From assembly GCA_021741085.1 (NCBI GenBank), contig JAIOYM010000032.1, positions 1 through 12,425 on the forward strand: a stretch of 12,425 nucleotides of DNA. Direction: 5' to 3'. Below, in pieces: positions 1 to 6,504 of this stretch. The notes under the pieces were generated by a model. That model ran no database searches. It saw only the letters and a list, made by a program, of their open reading frames with translations, and was not told the origin of the DNA. The position numbers were made by a program, and so were the translations under genes. This DNA comes from Rickettsiaceae bacterium. Its GTDB lineage: Bacteria; Pseudomonadota; Alphaproteobacteria; Rickettsiales; Rickettsiaceae. Each line of letters starts with the position of its first letter. The first letter of the stretch is position 1.

Positions 1-42
1 AAAATTCAAAAGTGAAGTGCAACGTTGTTTTTGATGCAATAT
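1..42 (+). repeat. Relic of an IS30-type terminal inverted repeat
   Basis: Positions 1-42 match the reverse complement of 1371-1412, the 5' end of the intact IS30 element, at 38 of 42 bases; all four differences are transitions. It faces the opposite way to that element. After position 42 the similarity stops and the IS630-type end begins. This suggests an older IS30 copy of which only the outer 5' end is left, cut by IS630 material. Whether more IS30 lies left of the window cannot be seen; the motif runs to the first base. Confidence 0.6.
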
Positions 43-63
43 AGCTTAACTCGAAAAGCTAGT
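39..63. repeat. IS630-type terminal inverted repeat (left copy)
   Basis: This 25-bp segment is the reverse complement of 1463-1487 with one mismatch (24/25). It lies at the 3' end of the decayed IS630 transposase reading frame, whose original stop codon (46-48) falls inside the repeat. Ends with TA at the border fit the known TA target preference of the IS630/Tc1 group. The two copies are read as the ends of one IS630-type element. Confidence 0.6.
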
Positions 64-351
64 TACAACCTGGAAAGCTGAGCAAACAGCTTGGTAGAAA
101 TCGGAAAAATAATGGGCGGTTTTTCTAATATGGTGTTTTAGTTTAAACCAATAATGTTATATTGGGTTTAAATCTGGTTAATAAGAGGGTAAAAACATAA
201 CGCAATAAGCTTTATGAGTTATTGCCTGCATGACTTGTGGCTCTTTATGAAAATTTATATTATCCATCACAATAATTTGCCCAGGTTGCAGTTCTTTAAT
301 TAAAATTTGTTCAACATAACTTTCGAAAACATTTTTATCGCAATTAGGATG
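46..351 (-). pseudogene. IS630-family transposase, 3' remnant with two nonsense codons
   Basis: Reading the minus strand from about 351 down to 46 gives one continuous frame resembling the C-terminal half of IS630-family DDE transposases. It contains the second catalytic aspartate block (VMDNINFHK), then FLPSY, a stop codon (178-180), PDLNPI, and another stop (157-159) followed by HYWFKLK. The family motif is LPPYSPDLNPIE.W, so the stops replace the serine and the third catalytic residue (Glu). No frameshift is needed. The N-terminal DNA-binding part and first catalytic Asp are absent: only about 50 bp lie between the IS30 element and the right-hand IS630 repeat. Interrupted by IS30 at its 5' edge and certainly inactive. 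Confidence 0.8.
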
Positions 352-353
352 AT

Positions 354-1343
354 TCAAGTTTGAAGTGCAACAAAATCACTAGCAATAGTTGTAATCCACA
401 ATTCATTTGGGGTCAAGTGGTTTAATGATTTTTTAGGCAGATTGTTAAGTTTATTTTGAGTTTCTGCGATCATATTTTCAGTAATATTATTAAAAGCGGT
501 GGATTTAGGGATAAATTTATGGAGGATAGCATTAAGTCTTTCAACCTGGCCTTTTTGCCATGGGCTTGAAGGATTGCAAAAATAGGCTTTAACACCAAGT
601 GTTGTGAGCAAGCCAAAGCCAGAAAATTCCGTTCCATTATCAAAAGTAATGGATTTCACAAACCCTTTGGGCATAGATCTAACAAAACGATAAATATTCA
701 TGATAGTGCTTGCGGAAGGTTTATTCGGATTTTTAATCACAAAAGCTTTTCTGGTTTTTCGCTCTATCAACATCAATAAATTAGAGCTGTTGGAGCCTTT
801 AAAGAAAGTGAGGTCACATTCAAAATGACCGAATTCCTGACGGCTATTAATGATTTCAGGTCTATTTTTGATTAAAAATTGTTCAGGTAGTTTGGTGCGA
901 TGACGTCTTGCTGCCTTAACTTGCCTGGCGGGGCGCTGGTACATAAGGTGTTTATACAGAGCTGATTTGCGGCCTTCTAGGCTATAGATATATCGATAAA
1001 TTGTTTCGTGTGATACGCGGCAAGCAAATTCTTTCATCACCCTTGCGGCGATCATTTGCGGGGACCATTTTGAATTAATCAATTTATCGTCCACAAATTT
1101 TTTTAAGTCATAATTTTTGTTAATCTTGTTGCTGTAAAGTTTTCGCCGTCTTTTTTTGGCAAGGTTATTAGCAGTATCAGGAAAATAGCCAAATGGACTC
1201 ACATTACGCCTTAGCTCTCTGCTTATCGTACTTTTATCCCTACCCAACAGGTACGCAATTTTATGCAAAGATAAATCAGATGCGCGCATCTGATTTATCT
1301 TTGCTCTTTCTTCTAAACTCAAATGTGTGTATAATCTTTTCAT
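354..1343 (-). CDS. IS30-family transposase
   Basis: A 329-residue DDE transposase, full length for the family, that would excise and reinsert the surrounding element. Residues 8-47 form the N-terminal helix-turn-helix typical of IS30 (LSLEERAKI, then GRDKSTISRELRRN). The catalytic core shows Asp177 (GHFECDL), Asp235 (TFDNGTEF) and Glu268 (PWQKGQVERLN), with the family's YF..P.SPWQ.G block before the Glu; the D-E gap is 32 residues, one less than in classical IS30. ATG at 1341-1343 is preceded by AAAGG, a weak ribosome site. The stop codon (354-356) lies in the terminal repeat. No stops or frameshifts are seen, so it may be functional. A 40-bp palindrome lies inside the codons for residues 14-26. 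Confidence 0.95.
   Translation of the reverse strand: MKRLYTHLSLEERAKINQMRASDLSLHKIAYLLGRDKSTISRELRRNVSPFGYFPDTANNLAKKRRRKLYSNKINKNYDLKKFVDDKLINSKWSPQMIAARVMKEFACRVSHETIYRYIYSLEGRKSALYKHLMYQRPARQVKAARRHRTKLPEQFLIKNRPEIINSRQEFGHFECDLTFFKGSNSSNLLMLIERKTRKAFVIKNPNKPSASTIMNIYRFVRSMPKGFVKSITFDNGTEFSGFGLLTTLGVKAYFCNPSSPWQKGQVERLNAILHKFIPKSTAFNNITENMIAETQNKLNNLPKKSLNHLTPNELWITTIASDFVALQT
1265..1304. repeat. Perfect 40-bp palindrome inside the IS30 transposase gene
   Basis: Bases 1265-1304 equal their own reverse complement over all 40 positions, with centre GCGC at about 1284/1285; the match ends exactly at 1264/1305. It encodes the stretch around KINQMRASDLSL in the DNA-binding region. With no unpaired loop it is a dyad that could extrude as a cruciform or form a strong mRNA hairpin early in the transposase message. 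The role is unknown; a transposase/repressor site or an attenuator limiting transposase synthesis are possible. Confidence 0.9.
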
Positions 1344-1370
1344 AGTGCAACCTTTTGTTTAATAGCTTTG

Positions 1371-1412
1371 ATATTATATCAAAAACAATGTTGCACTTTA
1401 CTTTTGAATTTT
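1371..1412 (-). repeat. 5' terminal end of the IS30 element, matching the relic at 1-42
   Basis: This segment includes the right terminal repeat of the intact element (1389-1409) and the short leader before the transposase start. It is the inverted partner of 1-42 (38/42). Because the match continues past the terminal repeat into subterminal DNA, the two segments must come from closely related IS30 copies rather than merely sharing family-level ends. Confidence 0.65.
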
Positions 1413-1462
1413 CAAATTCTTTCGATTTTTTGCAGGGTGTTTGTTGCAGTTTTAAAAATGTC

Positions 1463-1487
1463 ACTAGCTTTTTGAGTTAAGCTATAT
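1463..1487. repeat. IS630-type terminal inverted repeat (right copy)
   Basis: Inverted partner of 39-63 with a single C/T difference. It marks the outer 5' end of the decayed IS630 element, 13 bp before the der stop codon. Between it and the IS30 element only about 50 bp remain, with no recognisable transposase N-terminus, so most of the IS630 5' region has been lost. TATA borders the repeat, as expected for a TA-targeting element. Confidence 0.6.
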
Positions 1488-1500
1488 ATTAGAGATCCAC

Positions 1501-2883
1501 TTATCCTGTATTTATACTATTGTTATTGGTATACGGATTTTGTGTTGTAGTAAAATTTATACGTATGGGTACACCAACCAATCCAAAAGCATCTCGTAAA
1601 GAATTTAGTAAATATTGTTTGTAATTTTGTGGTATTTCACTGCTAGACTTATTTGCAAACAACTTGAAAGTTGGAGGTCTTATTCCAGTTTGAACACAAT
1701 ATTTAACTTTTATCTTAGATCCACCTACTGACAAAGAGTTTTCAGATCTTGCTAACTGCAGCCATTTATTTAGCTGACTTGTAGAAATTTTGGCATTCCA
1801 TAATTTGTGGCTAGCGATTACGCTATCTAAAACAGCATCAAGATTATGTCCTTTTATTACAGAAATATAATTTGTGGCTACGTCTTTGACTTGCCCTAAA
1901 GATTTAGCTAATTGATAAGACATCTCTTCATAAAAAGCTTTGCTATTTTTTACTAAATCCATTTTATTAAAAACTATATTCAAACAACGTCCATTTTCTA
2001 TAATCAAATTTGCTAAATTAAGATCCTGCTTTGTTATTTCTTCTGTAGCATCAAGCATTAAAATAACATTATTTGCGAATTTCATTGAATGAAGTGTATC
2101 GCTAATAGAGAGCTGCTCAAGATTTTCAGTGACGTTTTTTTTGCGGCGCATACCAGCAGTGTCTATCAGCTTTAATTTTTGTCCGCCATATTCCCATTCT
2201 ATCTCGATAGACTCACGAGTTGTACCAGCTTCATCCATAACCAACAAGCGTTCCTCGGAAAGAATAGAGTTTATAAAACTAGATTTACCAGCATTTGGTC
2301 TACCCATTATAGCTATGCTTATTATATCCTTTTTATTTTTAGCTTTTGCAGAAATAAAATTACCAGGATCTTGTTCTAAATTTTCTGGATATTTTTGCTT
2401 TAAAGCTTGATATAGGTCTATGAGTCCCAATTTATGAGTTGCTGAAATTTTTATTGGTTTGCCAAAACCTAATTTATAATAGTCATTAACTAGCTCTTTG
2501 TTTTTTTCAGCTTTGTTAGCAACAAAAATTATCTTAGACTGAAATTTCCGTAAAGCTTTTGCAAAATTTTGATAGTCTGGCATGTTTTCAACAGTAGCAT
2601 CGACAACAAAAATTGTAGCATCAGCTTCCTCTGCTGCTAATAAAGATTGTTTATTCATGTCGACTGCAAGAGTGGAGTGTTTATCCGAGCTAAAATCTAA
2701 ACCAGGAGTATCTATAATCTGGAAATTCAAGTCAGATAATTTGGCTAACGAATATTTGCGGTCCCTAGTAACACCAGCTTTATCATGCACAATAGCTTTT
2801 GTTCTTACGCTTAATAAATTAAAAAGTGTAGACTTACCTACATTAGGCCTACCTATTATTGCAACAGTAAAAATTTTATTCAT
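1501..2883 (-). CDS. der: Ribosome-associated double GTPase Der (EngA)
   Basis: A 460-residue protein with two consecutive G domains, the signature of Der/EngA, an essential cytoplasmic factor in 50S subunit maturation. Domain 1: P-loop GRPNVGKST (11-19), G3 DTPG (58-61), G4 NKAE (123-126). Domain 2: GRPNAGKSS (195-203), DTAGMRRK (242-249), NKMD (307-310). The C-terminal part (about 365-448) fits the KH-like RNA-binding domain (PPTFKLFANK). The first-domain G4 has Glu instead of the usual Asp. Length is near the family norm of 440-490. ATG at 2881-2883 lies within the end of tlc (8-bp overlap), so translation is probably coupled; no clear Shine-Dalgarno is visible. An IS island begins just beyond its stop. 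Confidence 0.97.
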   Translation of the reverse strand: MNKIFTVAIIGRPNVGKSTLFNLLSVRTKAIVHDKAGVTRDRKYSLAKLSDLNFQIIDTPGLDFSSDKHSTLAVDMNKQSLLAAEEADATIFVVDATVENMPDYQNFAKALRKFQSKIIFVANKAEKNKELVNDYYKLGFGKPIKISATHKLGLIDLYQALKQKYPENLEQDPGNFISAKAKNKKDIISIAIMGRPNAGKSSFINSILSEERLLVMDEAGTTRESIEIEWEYGGQKLKLIDTAGMRRKKNVTENLEQLSISDTLHSMKFANNVILMLDATEEITKQDLNLANLIIENGRCLNIVFNKMDLVKNSKAFYEEMSYQLAKSLGQVKDVATNYISVIKGHNLDAVLDSVIASHKLWNAKISTSQLNKWLQLARSENSLSVGGSKIKVKYCVQTGIRPPTFKLFANKSSSEIPQNYKQYLLNSLRDAFGLVGVPIRINFTTTQNPYTNNNSINTG

Positions 2884-4399
2884 TCAAGTTGTTAGTTTGT
2901 TTTAATTTTGCTGAATATTCATTATTGAGCTCATAAATAGAATAAAACCATATCATACAAAATATAGTAAATATAACCATCAAGGTAGAAGTAATTGTAG
3001 AGTAACTGGCATAACCAGAGCCAACAACTTGCATAAGTAAAAATACTTGGATTGCTGAACCTAAAGATTTACCAAATTTAACACCTAACATGTCGGCAGC
3101 AGCTTTCCCTTTAGTCTTTGTCTCATGATCGAGAGGTACATAAACCATCTCTTTAGTAGCATCGAATAATGCATATTTACTTGATTTAGTCAAAACATTT
3201 TGAACTACACCAGCAATAATAGCAATATTAATAGGATCAATCAGGACAATAAAACCAAATAAAGCATCTTGAAAACTGCTGCTAATGAATACAAAAATAC
3301 CAGTAACAAACATTATTACGGGAGTAATTGAAGCAGTTGCTGCCCAACCTATTTTTCGAACAACATTTGAACCTATAATTACCATAGAGATTGTGCAAAT
3401 ACCTGTATAAAATAGGTATAAACCAGTAAATGAAGTGAAAGTTTCAATGGTAGTGTATACACTAGAAGTTCTTGCTTTCCAAGGGCCCTCTACCAGATTA
3501 ATTGAGGCTCCATAGCAAATAAGCAATAAAGTAATTAAACGAATATATTTTGAATTCCATATTAATTTCAAACTTTCCATTATAGAAGTTTTTTTTGCTT
3601 TAGGTTTTATAATAAAATCATAACTTTCTTTGGTAAAAACTCTATTATTTAAATACCAAAATACAGCTAAAGCTATTAAACCGAATAAAACTACAAAGGA
3701 AAGTAAAAATTGTACTTGTAATTTATCGTTATCAAATGCCATATCTCCAAATAGAGATAACTTAATTTGGGCAGAGTTTGCCAATATTAAACCTGCTAAG
3801 ACCAAAGATAACTGAGATATCACACCAAATAATATATAAAATCTTTTGGATTGCTCCACAGTCGTTATGCTATTTATAAATTGCCAAGCAAGTAGTGAAA
3901 GTACAGTATTTGGCCATAATTCAACAATTACGTAAAATAAAGAAAAGCTCCAGTTAGAAAGTAGTAAAATAAACCATTTGAATCTTGGGTAATTTACAAC
4001 GAGTTCGTTGGCCCAGGTCTTGGACAAATGGAAATTTTCTGAATTAGGAAAAATAACTAAAGCAAATAGGGTGAAAAATACTAAAAACCCACTAATAGTA
4101 AAGTAGAATATTGTGGTTCCCTTAAATTTATGCACCAATTTAACATAAATAGCTATTATTAGTAAGGATGCGGGCATTACACCCCAGAACTTTAAGAAAG
4201 ATATGGTTTCGGCACCAATTTGCGTTGTCACTATCCCGTCTTTTAAAGCTCTTATTATATTTTGAATAAATAATATACAAAAAAGTAAAGTTGCTATTGA
4301 AAAAAACTTTTTTGATTCTTCTCGTTTTATCGGCCAAATTATGTCTTTAAATTTTTGGTAAAATCGCCCTTCTTTTTTTTGCTTTACTAAGACATTCAT
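2876..4399 (-). CDS. tlc: Tlc-family ATP/ADP (nucleotide) translocase
   Basis: A 507-residue polytopic inner-membrane protein of the rickettsial/chlamydial/plastid nucleotide transporter family, whose members exchange host ATP for bacterial ADP or import other nucleotides. Family traits seen: cytoplasmic N-terminus with IIWPIKREESKKF (20-32), first helix then RALKDGIV (50-57), hydrophobic segments consistent with about 12 helices, and a late loop DATKEMVYVPLD followed by TKGKAAADMLG, characteristic of the family. Length agrees with Rickettsia Tlc proteins (about 500). Which paralogue (ATP/ADP exchange versus GTP or pyrimidine nucleotides) cannot be told by eye. First gene of a two-gene unit with der, which it overlaps by 8 bp; preceded by a consensus promoter. 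Confidence 0.95.
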   Translation of the reverse strand: MNVLVKQKKEGRFYQKFKDIIWPIKREESKKFFSIATLLFCILFIQNIIRALKDGIVTTQIGAETISFLKFWGVMPASLLIIAIYVKLVHKFKGTTIFYFTISGFLVFFTLFALVIFPNSENFHLSKTWANELVVNYPRFKWFILLLSNWSFSLFYVIVELWPNTVLSLLAWQFINSITTVEQSKRFYILFGVISQLSLVLAGLILANSAQIKLSLFGDMAFDNDKLQVQFLLSFVVLFGLIALAVFWYLNNRVFTKESYDFIIKPKAKKTSIMESLKLIWNSKYIRLITLLLICYGASINLVEGPWKARTSSVYTTIETFTSFTGLYLFYTGICTISMVIIGSNVVRKIGWAATASITPVIMFVTGIFVFISSSFQDALFGFIVLIDPINIAIIAGVVQNVLTKSSKYALFDATKEMVYVPLDHETKTKGKAAADMLGVKFGKSLGSAIQVFLLMQVVGSGYASYSTITSTLMVIFTIFCMIWFYSIYELNNEYSAKLKQTNNLNE

Positions 4400-4424
4400 A
4401 GATATTTAAAAATTATTCCTGCAG

Positions 4425-4452
4425 TTTATAAGCTCAAACCCCAACTTATAAA
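4425..4452 (-). promoter_or_regulatory. Dyad in the tlc 5' leader
   Basis: Two perfect 8-base arms, TTTATAAG (4425-4432) and CTTATAAA (4445-4452), flank a 12-base spacer containing CCCC. It lies in the roughly 88-nt untranslated leader between the predicted transcription start and the tlc ATG. It could be an RNA hairpin or an operator; in DNA this AT-rich, chance is not excluded. Confidence 0.3.
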
Positions 4453-4493
4453 TATACAAGCCAAAGCTTTTATAGATAAATTTGATTCTTACT

Positions 4494-4523
4494 ATTATAG
4501 TAGCGCCTAAATTATAATGTCAA
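4494..4523 (-). promoter_or_regulatory. Sigma-70 promoter of the tlc-der operon
   Basis: On the minus strand the -35 box TTGACA (4518-4523) and the -10 box TATAAT (4494-4499) both match consensus exactly with an 18-bp spacer. Transcription would start near 4487, leaving a leader of about 88 nt before the tlc ATG at 4399. Exact double consensus suggests strong constitutive expression, fitting a transporter and an essential GTPase. A second TTGACA (4542-4547) lies further upstream without a well-spaced -10. Confidence 0.7.
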
Positions 4524-4810
4524 TTAGTTTATGATAACCTTTGTCAAATAAAAGCAAAAATCGGACTTGTCTAAAACAACAAATTTATCACACTACGACA
4601 ATAACTACATGGTAATGGGTATTAGAGAAATTATTGTTGTTTACTTTGTTTATTCATTGGTAAAACTGCGGTTGTTTTAAGTGTCAATCTAATTTAGATA
4701 TACAAAACATAAGTGAAAAATCTATAATTTAACATAGAAATATTGTGGATATTTAGCAACTACTTCTTTACCTAAAGATTTTTTTCAATTAAAGTTTAGA
4801 TATATAAAGA
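4524..4810. other. Non-coding spacer, nothing recognised
   Basis: This AT-rich stretch continues the spacer between tlc and the small lipoprotein gene. I see no credible reading frame, RNA gene or repeat here. Candidate plus-strand promoter boxes such as TTGTTT (4672) and TAGATA (4695) are weak matches. A TATATA just before 4806 would place transcription start almost at the start codon of the next gene. Confidence 0.5.
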
Positions 4811-4993
4811 GTGAAGAAAAAAAATATGCGTAATAGATTTCTACTTTTGGCAATTTTATTTTTACTAACATCATCGTGCTCAAGAAAAGATTCTCAAGTT
4901 CTTAGCGTTTGTGTTACACATACTCATTCAGAAAGTTGGTATTATGGTACTTGTGTAAAAAGGCCAATCAATTTGAATATTAATATTAGTTAA
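4811..4993 (+). CDS. Small lipoprotein, VirB7-like candidate
   Basis: A 60-residue frame starting at GTG 4811; ATG at 4826 would give 55 residues and is an equally good start. The N-terminus is a lipoprotein signal: basic start, hydrophobic FLLLAILFLL, then a lipobox ending TSSC with Cys23 as acylation site. The mature part is only about 38 residues, with Cys34 and Cys48. It ends TCVKRPINLN, which resembles the CKGPIFPLN motif of Agrobacterium VirB7, whose lipoprotein is 55 residues and stabilises VirB9 in the outer-membrane core of the type IV system. VirB6-like genes lie 1.5 kb away. The lipoprotein call is fairly safe; VirB7 is an inference from length, cysteines and this motif. An unrelated entericidin-like lipoprotein is the main alternative. 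Confidence 0.6.
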   Translation: MKKKNMRNRFLLLAILFLLTSSCSRKDSQVLSVCVTHTHSESWYYGTCVKRPINLNINIS

Positions 4994-5024
4994 TTTTCTA
5001 TGATTAACTTTTCAGGTTTTTTTT
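4988..5024 (+). terminator. Possible weak intrinsic terminator after the small lipoprotein gene
   Basis: AGTTAAT (4988-4994) and ATTAACT (5003-5009) can pair in a 7-bp stem with an 8-base loop; TTTTCAGG and a run of eight T (5017-5024) follow. The stem is pure AT apart from one G:C pair and includes the stop codon, so the hairpin would be weak. It lies between convergent genes, where a terminator is expected. Confidence 0.35.
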
Positions 5025-5031
5025 AAGCTAA

Positions 5032-6141
5032 TTAATTCCTCAAATTTTTTGGCATACTTTGATAAATTATAGGATTGTTATAGTATAGTTCTATAAGCGA
5101 TTTTTTTAGTTCAGCATCTTTAATTTCTATATTCATGTTAGAAAATATTAGAGGTGAAACTGCCCATATGTAAGAACCAAGTCCCTCTATTATATTTTTC
5201 AAATTATCTTTGTCTCTAGCGGAATCTCCAACTACATCGTAATTAATAGAGAGCTTTTGTTCTCGTAAAATAGCATCTATAATTACAGACTGATATTTAA
5301 TGTAAGGTTGGTTGGATACAAATACTATGTTTTTTATAGTATCATTTTCTTTTAACCAGGTTATCAATTCTAATATTGTCGTTTGAGTGGTGGGTCTGGC
5401 TAAGTGTTTTTTAGGGGTATATATGATTGTTGTAGTTATACCTAATTTTTGTAAATCTGACTCTAGATATAGTTTTTGTATTAAATTAGTTTCTGTTAAT
5501 TCTCTCCAGTCTTTTAGATTAAAAAATTTAGCCATATTAGATAATTCTTCCTCTGTTCCGTCAATATTTGGAGTAAGGTAGCGTTCCCCTGTTAAAAATA
5601 TTATATTTGAAGTGCTAAGGCCTGATTTTATTAGAGCAGTAGCATATTTCATTCTATTTTCTATGTTTTTTTTACTAGCTCCTAAAATACAAACTGCGTC
5701 TGAATGTTTTCTCCAGGGGTTTTTTGCATCAACAAAACCTAATATTGTTAAATTTTTGAGAATGAGCTCTTTATCTTTTTTCATCCATTCCAACGGTTCT
5801 CTTTCCCACCTCTCTTTTGGAATATCACGAAGAGAAAACTTAGATTTACCTATAATTAACATTTGCAAGATTCTTCTAGCTATATCCTCCTTAGTTGTTT
5901 TTTCAAAAAAAAATGCATTCCAAGATTTATTTAACTTATTATCACTAGCTTTTTCAAATAAAGTTTTCAAAGCATATTTTTGTTCAGCACTGCTAAAACC
6001 ATAATAATTCAGCACATTGTTTAATGTGTATTTATTATAATCTTTTGTAACTAATGCTGCGAATAAAATTAAACCGCTTATTAAAAGTAACCACTTGTTT
6101 AATTTGCCTGAATTAAACTGAGGTTTATTTGATTTCGACAT
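5032..6141 (-). CDS. Membrane-anchored DUF218/YdcF-like protein
   Basis: A 369-residue protein with one N-terminal transmembrane helix (about 16-32), a helical region (50-145) and a C-terminal part with the outline of the DUF218/YdcF fold: DAVCILGA (148-155) at the first strand, an Arg-containing helix (NRMKYATALIKSG), strand IIFLTGER (180-187), a polar TTQTTILE stretch (251-258) like the family's N-T-xE helix, and strand IVFVSNQPYIKYQS (272-285) at the place of the family's VTs.yH.R. The residues are divergent, so the call is by pattern and topology. Substrate unknown; DUF218 proteins act in envelope or lipid/sugar processes in some bacteria. WEREPLEWMKKDKE (112-125) is a distinctive motif. 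No clear ribosome site. It converges on the small lipoprotein gene and diverges from the VirB6 cluster. Confidence 0.6.
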   Translation of the reverse strand: MSKSNKPQFNSGKLNKWLLLISGLILFAALVTKDYNKYTLNNVLNYYGFSSAEQKYALKTLFEKASDNKLNKSWNAFFFEKTTKEDIARRILQMLIIGKSKFSLRDIPKERWEREPLEWMKKDKELILKNLTILGFVDAKNPWRKHSDAVCILGASKKNIENRMKYATALIKSGLSTSNIIFLTGERYLTPNIDGTEEELSNMAKFFNLKDWRELTETNLIQKLYLESDLQKLGITTTIIYTPKKHLARPTTQTTILELITWLKENDTIKNIVFVSNQPYIKYQSVIIDAILREQKLSINYDVVGDSARDKDNLKNIIEGLGSYIWAVSPLIFSNMNIEIKDAELKKSLIELYYNNPIIYQSMPKNLRN

Positions 6142-6504
6142 ATATCTTTAAAATTATAATTCCTAGCTGAGCTTTGAAAAATTGAATCTATTGTATTTTG
6201 CATAAAGCTACTAAATCATTCCTAGTAACAATATTCTACTCCTTTAAAAGTTATTTTCAATCTTCAATTATACATAATTATAAATTATTTTATTGCCTTC
6301 GTCGTTAGTTGCTCATTTTTATATTATTAGTTTTTAATTATAGAATATGATCATTTTTTTTTGATAAGAGTTCTAAGCTGTGATATGTTTAAAATTAACA
6401 TAGGGTATTTGTTTGTATTGTAAATAAGACTTGCATGAGTTTGAATAAAAACACTTAAATATCAACTTATTACCAACTATTAGTACGTAAAAAATTCGCA
6501 TCTT
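6142..6504. other. Divergent intergenic region upstream of the VirB6-like cluster
   Basis: This 363-bp AT-rich spacer separates the minus-strand DUF218-like gene from the plus-strand VirB6-like genes and must hold both promoters. No gene, tRNA or strong hairpin was seen. A TATAAT on the minus strand (6153-6158) is only about 12 bp before the ATG of the DUF218-like gene and lacks a good -35. No virB3 or virB4 remnant is recognisable. Confidence 0.5.
6361..6389 (+). promoter_or_regulatory. Possible promoter of the VirB6-like cluster
   Basis: TTGATA (6361-6366, 5/6 to the -35 consensus) and TATGTT (6384-6389, 4/6 to the -10) are separated by 17 bp. A start near 6396 would give a leader of about 110 nt. 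In DNA this rich in A and T such matches are not rare, so this is a best candidate only. Confidence 0.3.

Larger units (their letters stand above)
352..1409 (-). mobile_element. IS30-family insertion sequence
   Basis: An approximately 1.06-kb element with one transposase gene. Its ends at 352-372 and 1389-1409 are 21-bp imperfect inverted repeats (about 17/21 matches) sharing the core AAGTGCAACA. The transposase stop codon lies inside the left repeat, typical of compact IS. Exact outer borders and a target duplication could not be fixed: flanks ATG/GAT-type on the left and TTTC on the right do not match clearly, so the insertion may have been accompanied by deletion of the host IS630. The intact frame suggests recent activity. 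Confidence 0.75.

Noticed and set aside
1276..1464. Minus-strand open frame of 62 codons across the right end of IS30
   Set aside because: It overlaps the start of the transposase in another frame and runs through both the IS30 repeat and the IS630 leader; the peptide resembles no transposase N-terminus.
2129..2905. Plus-strand open frames opposite der
   Set aside because: They are antisense to clearly conserved GTPase motifs and their peptides are of shadow type.
4574..4643. AAACAACA and TGTTGTTT as a regulatory stem or RNA gene in the spacer
   Set aside because: The arms are 8 bp and about 55 bp apart in AT-rich DNA; no structured RNA pattern or CCA end is visible.
5387..6004. Plus-strand open frames of 64 and 130 codons opposite the DUF218-like gene
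   Set aside because: Antisense to a long continuous gene with a membrane anchor and protein-like composition; hydrophobicity of the shadow comes from complementary codons.
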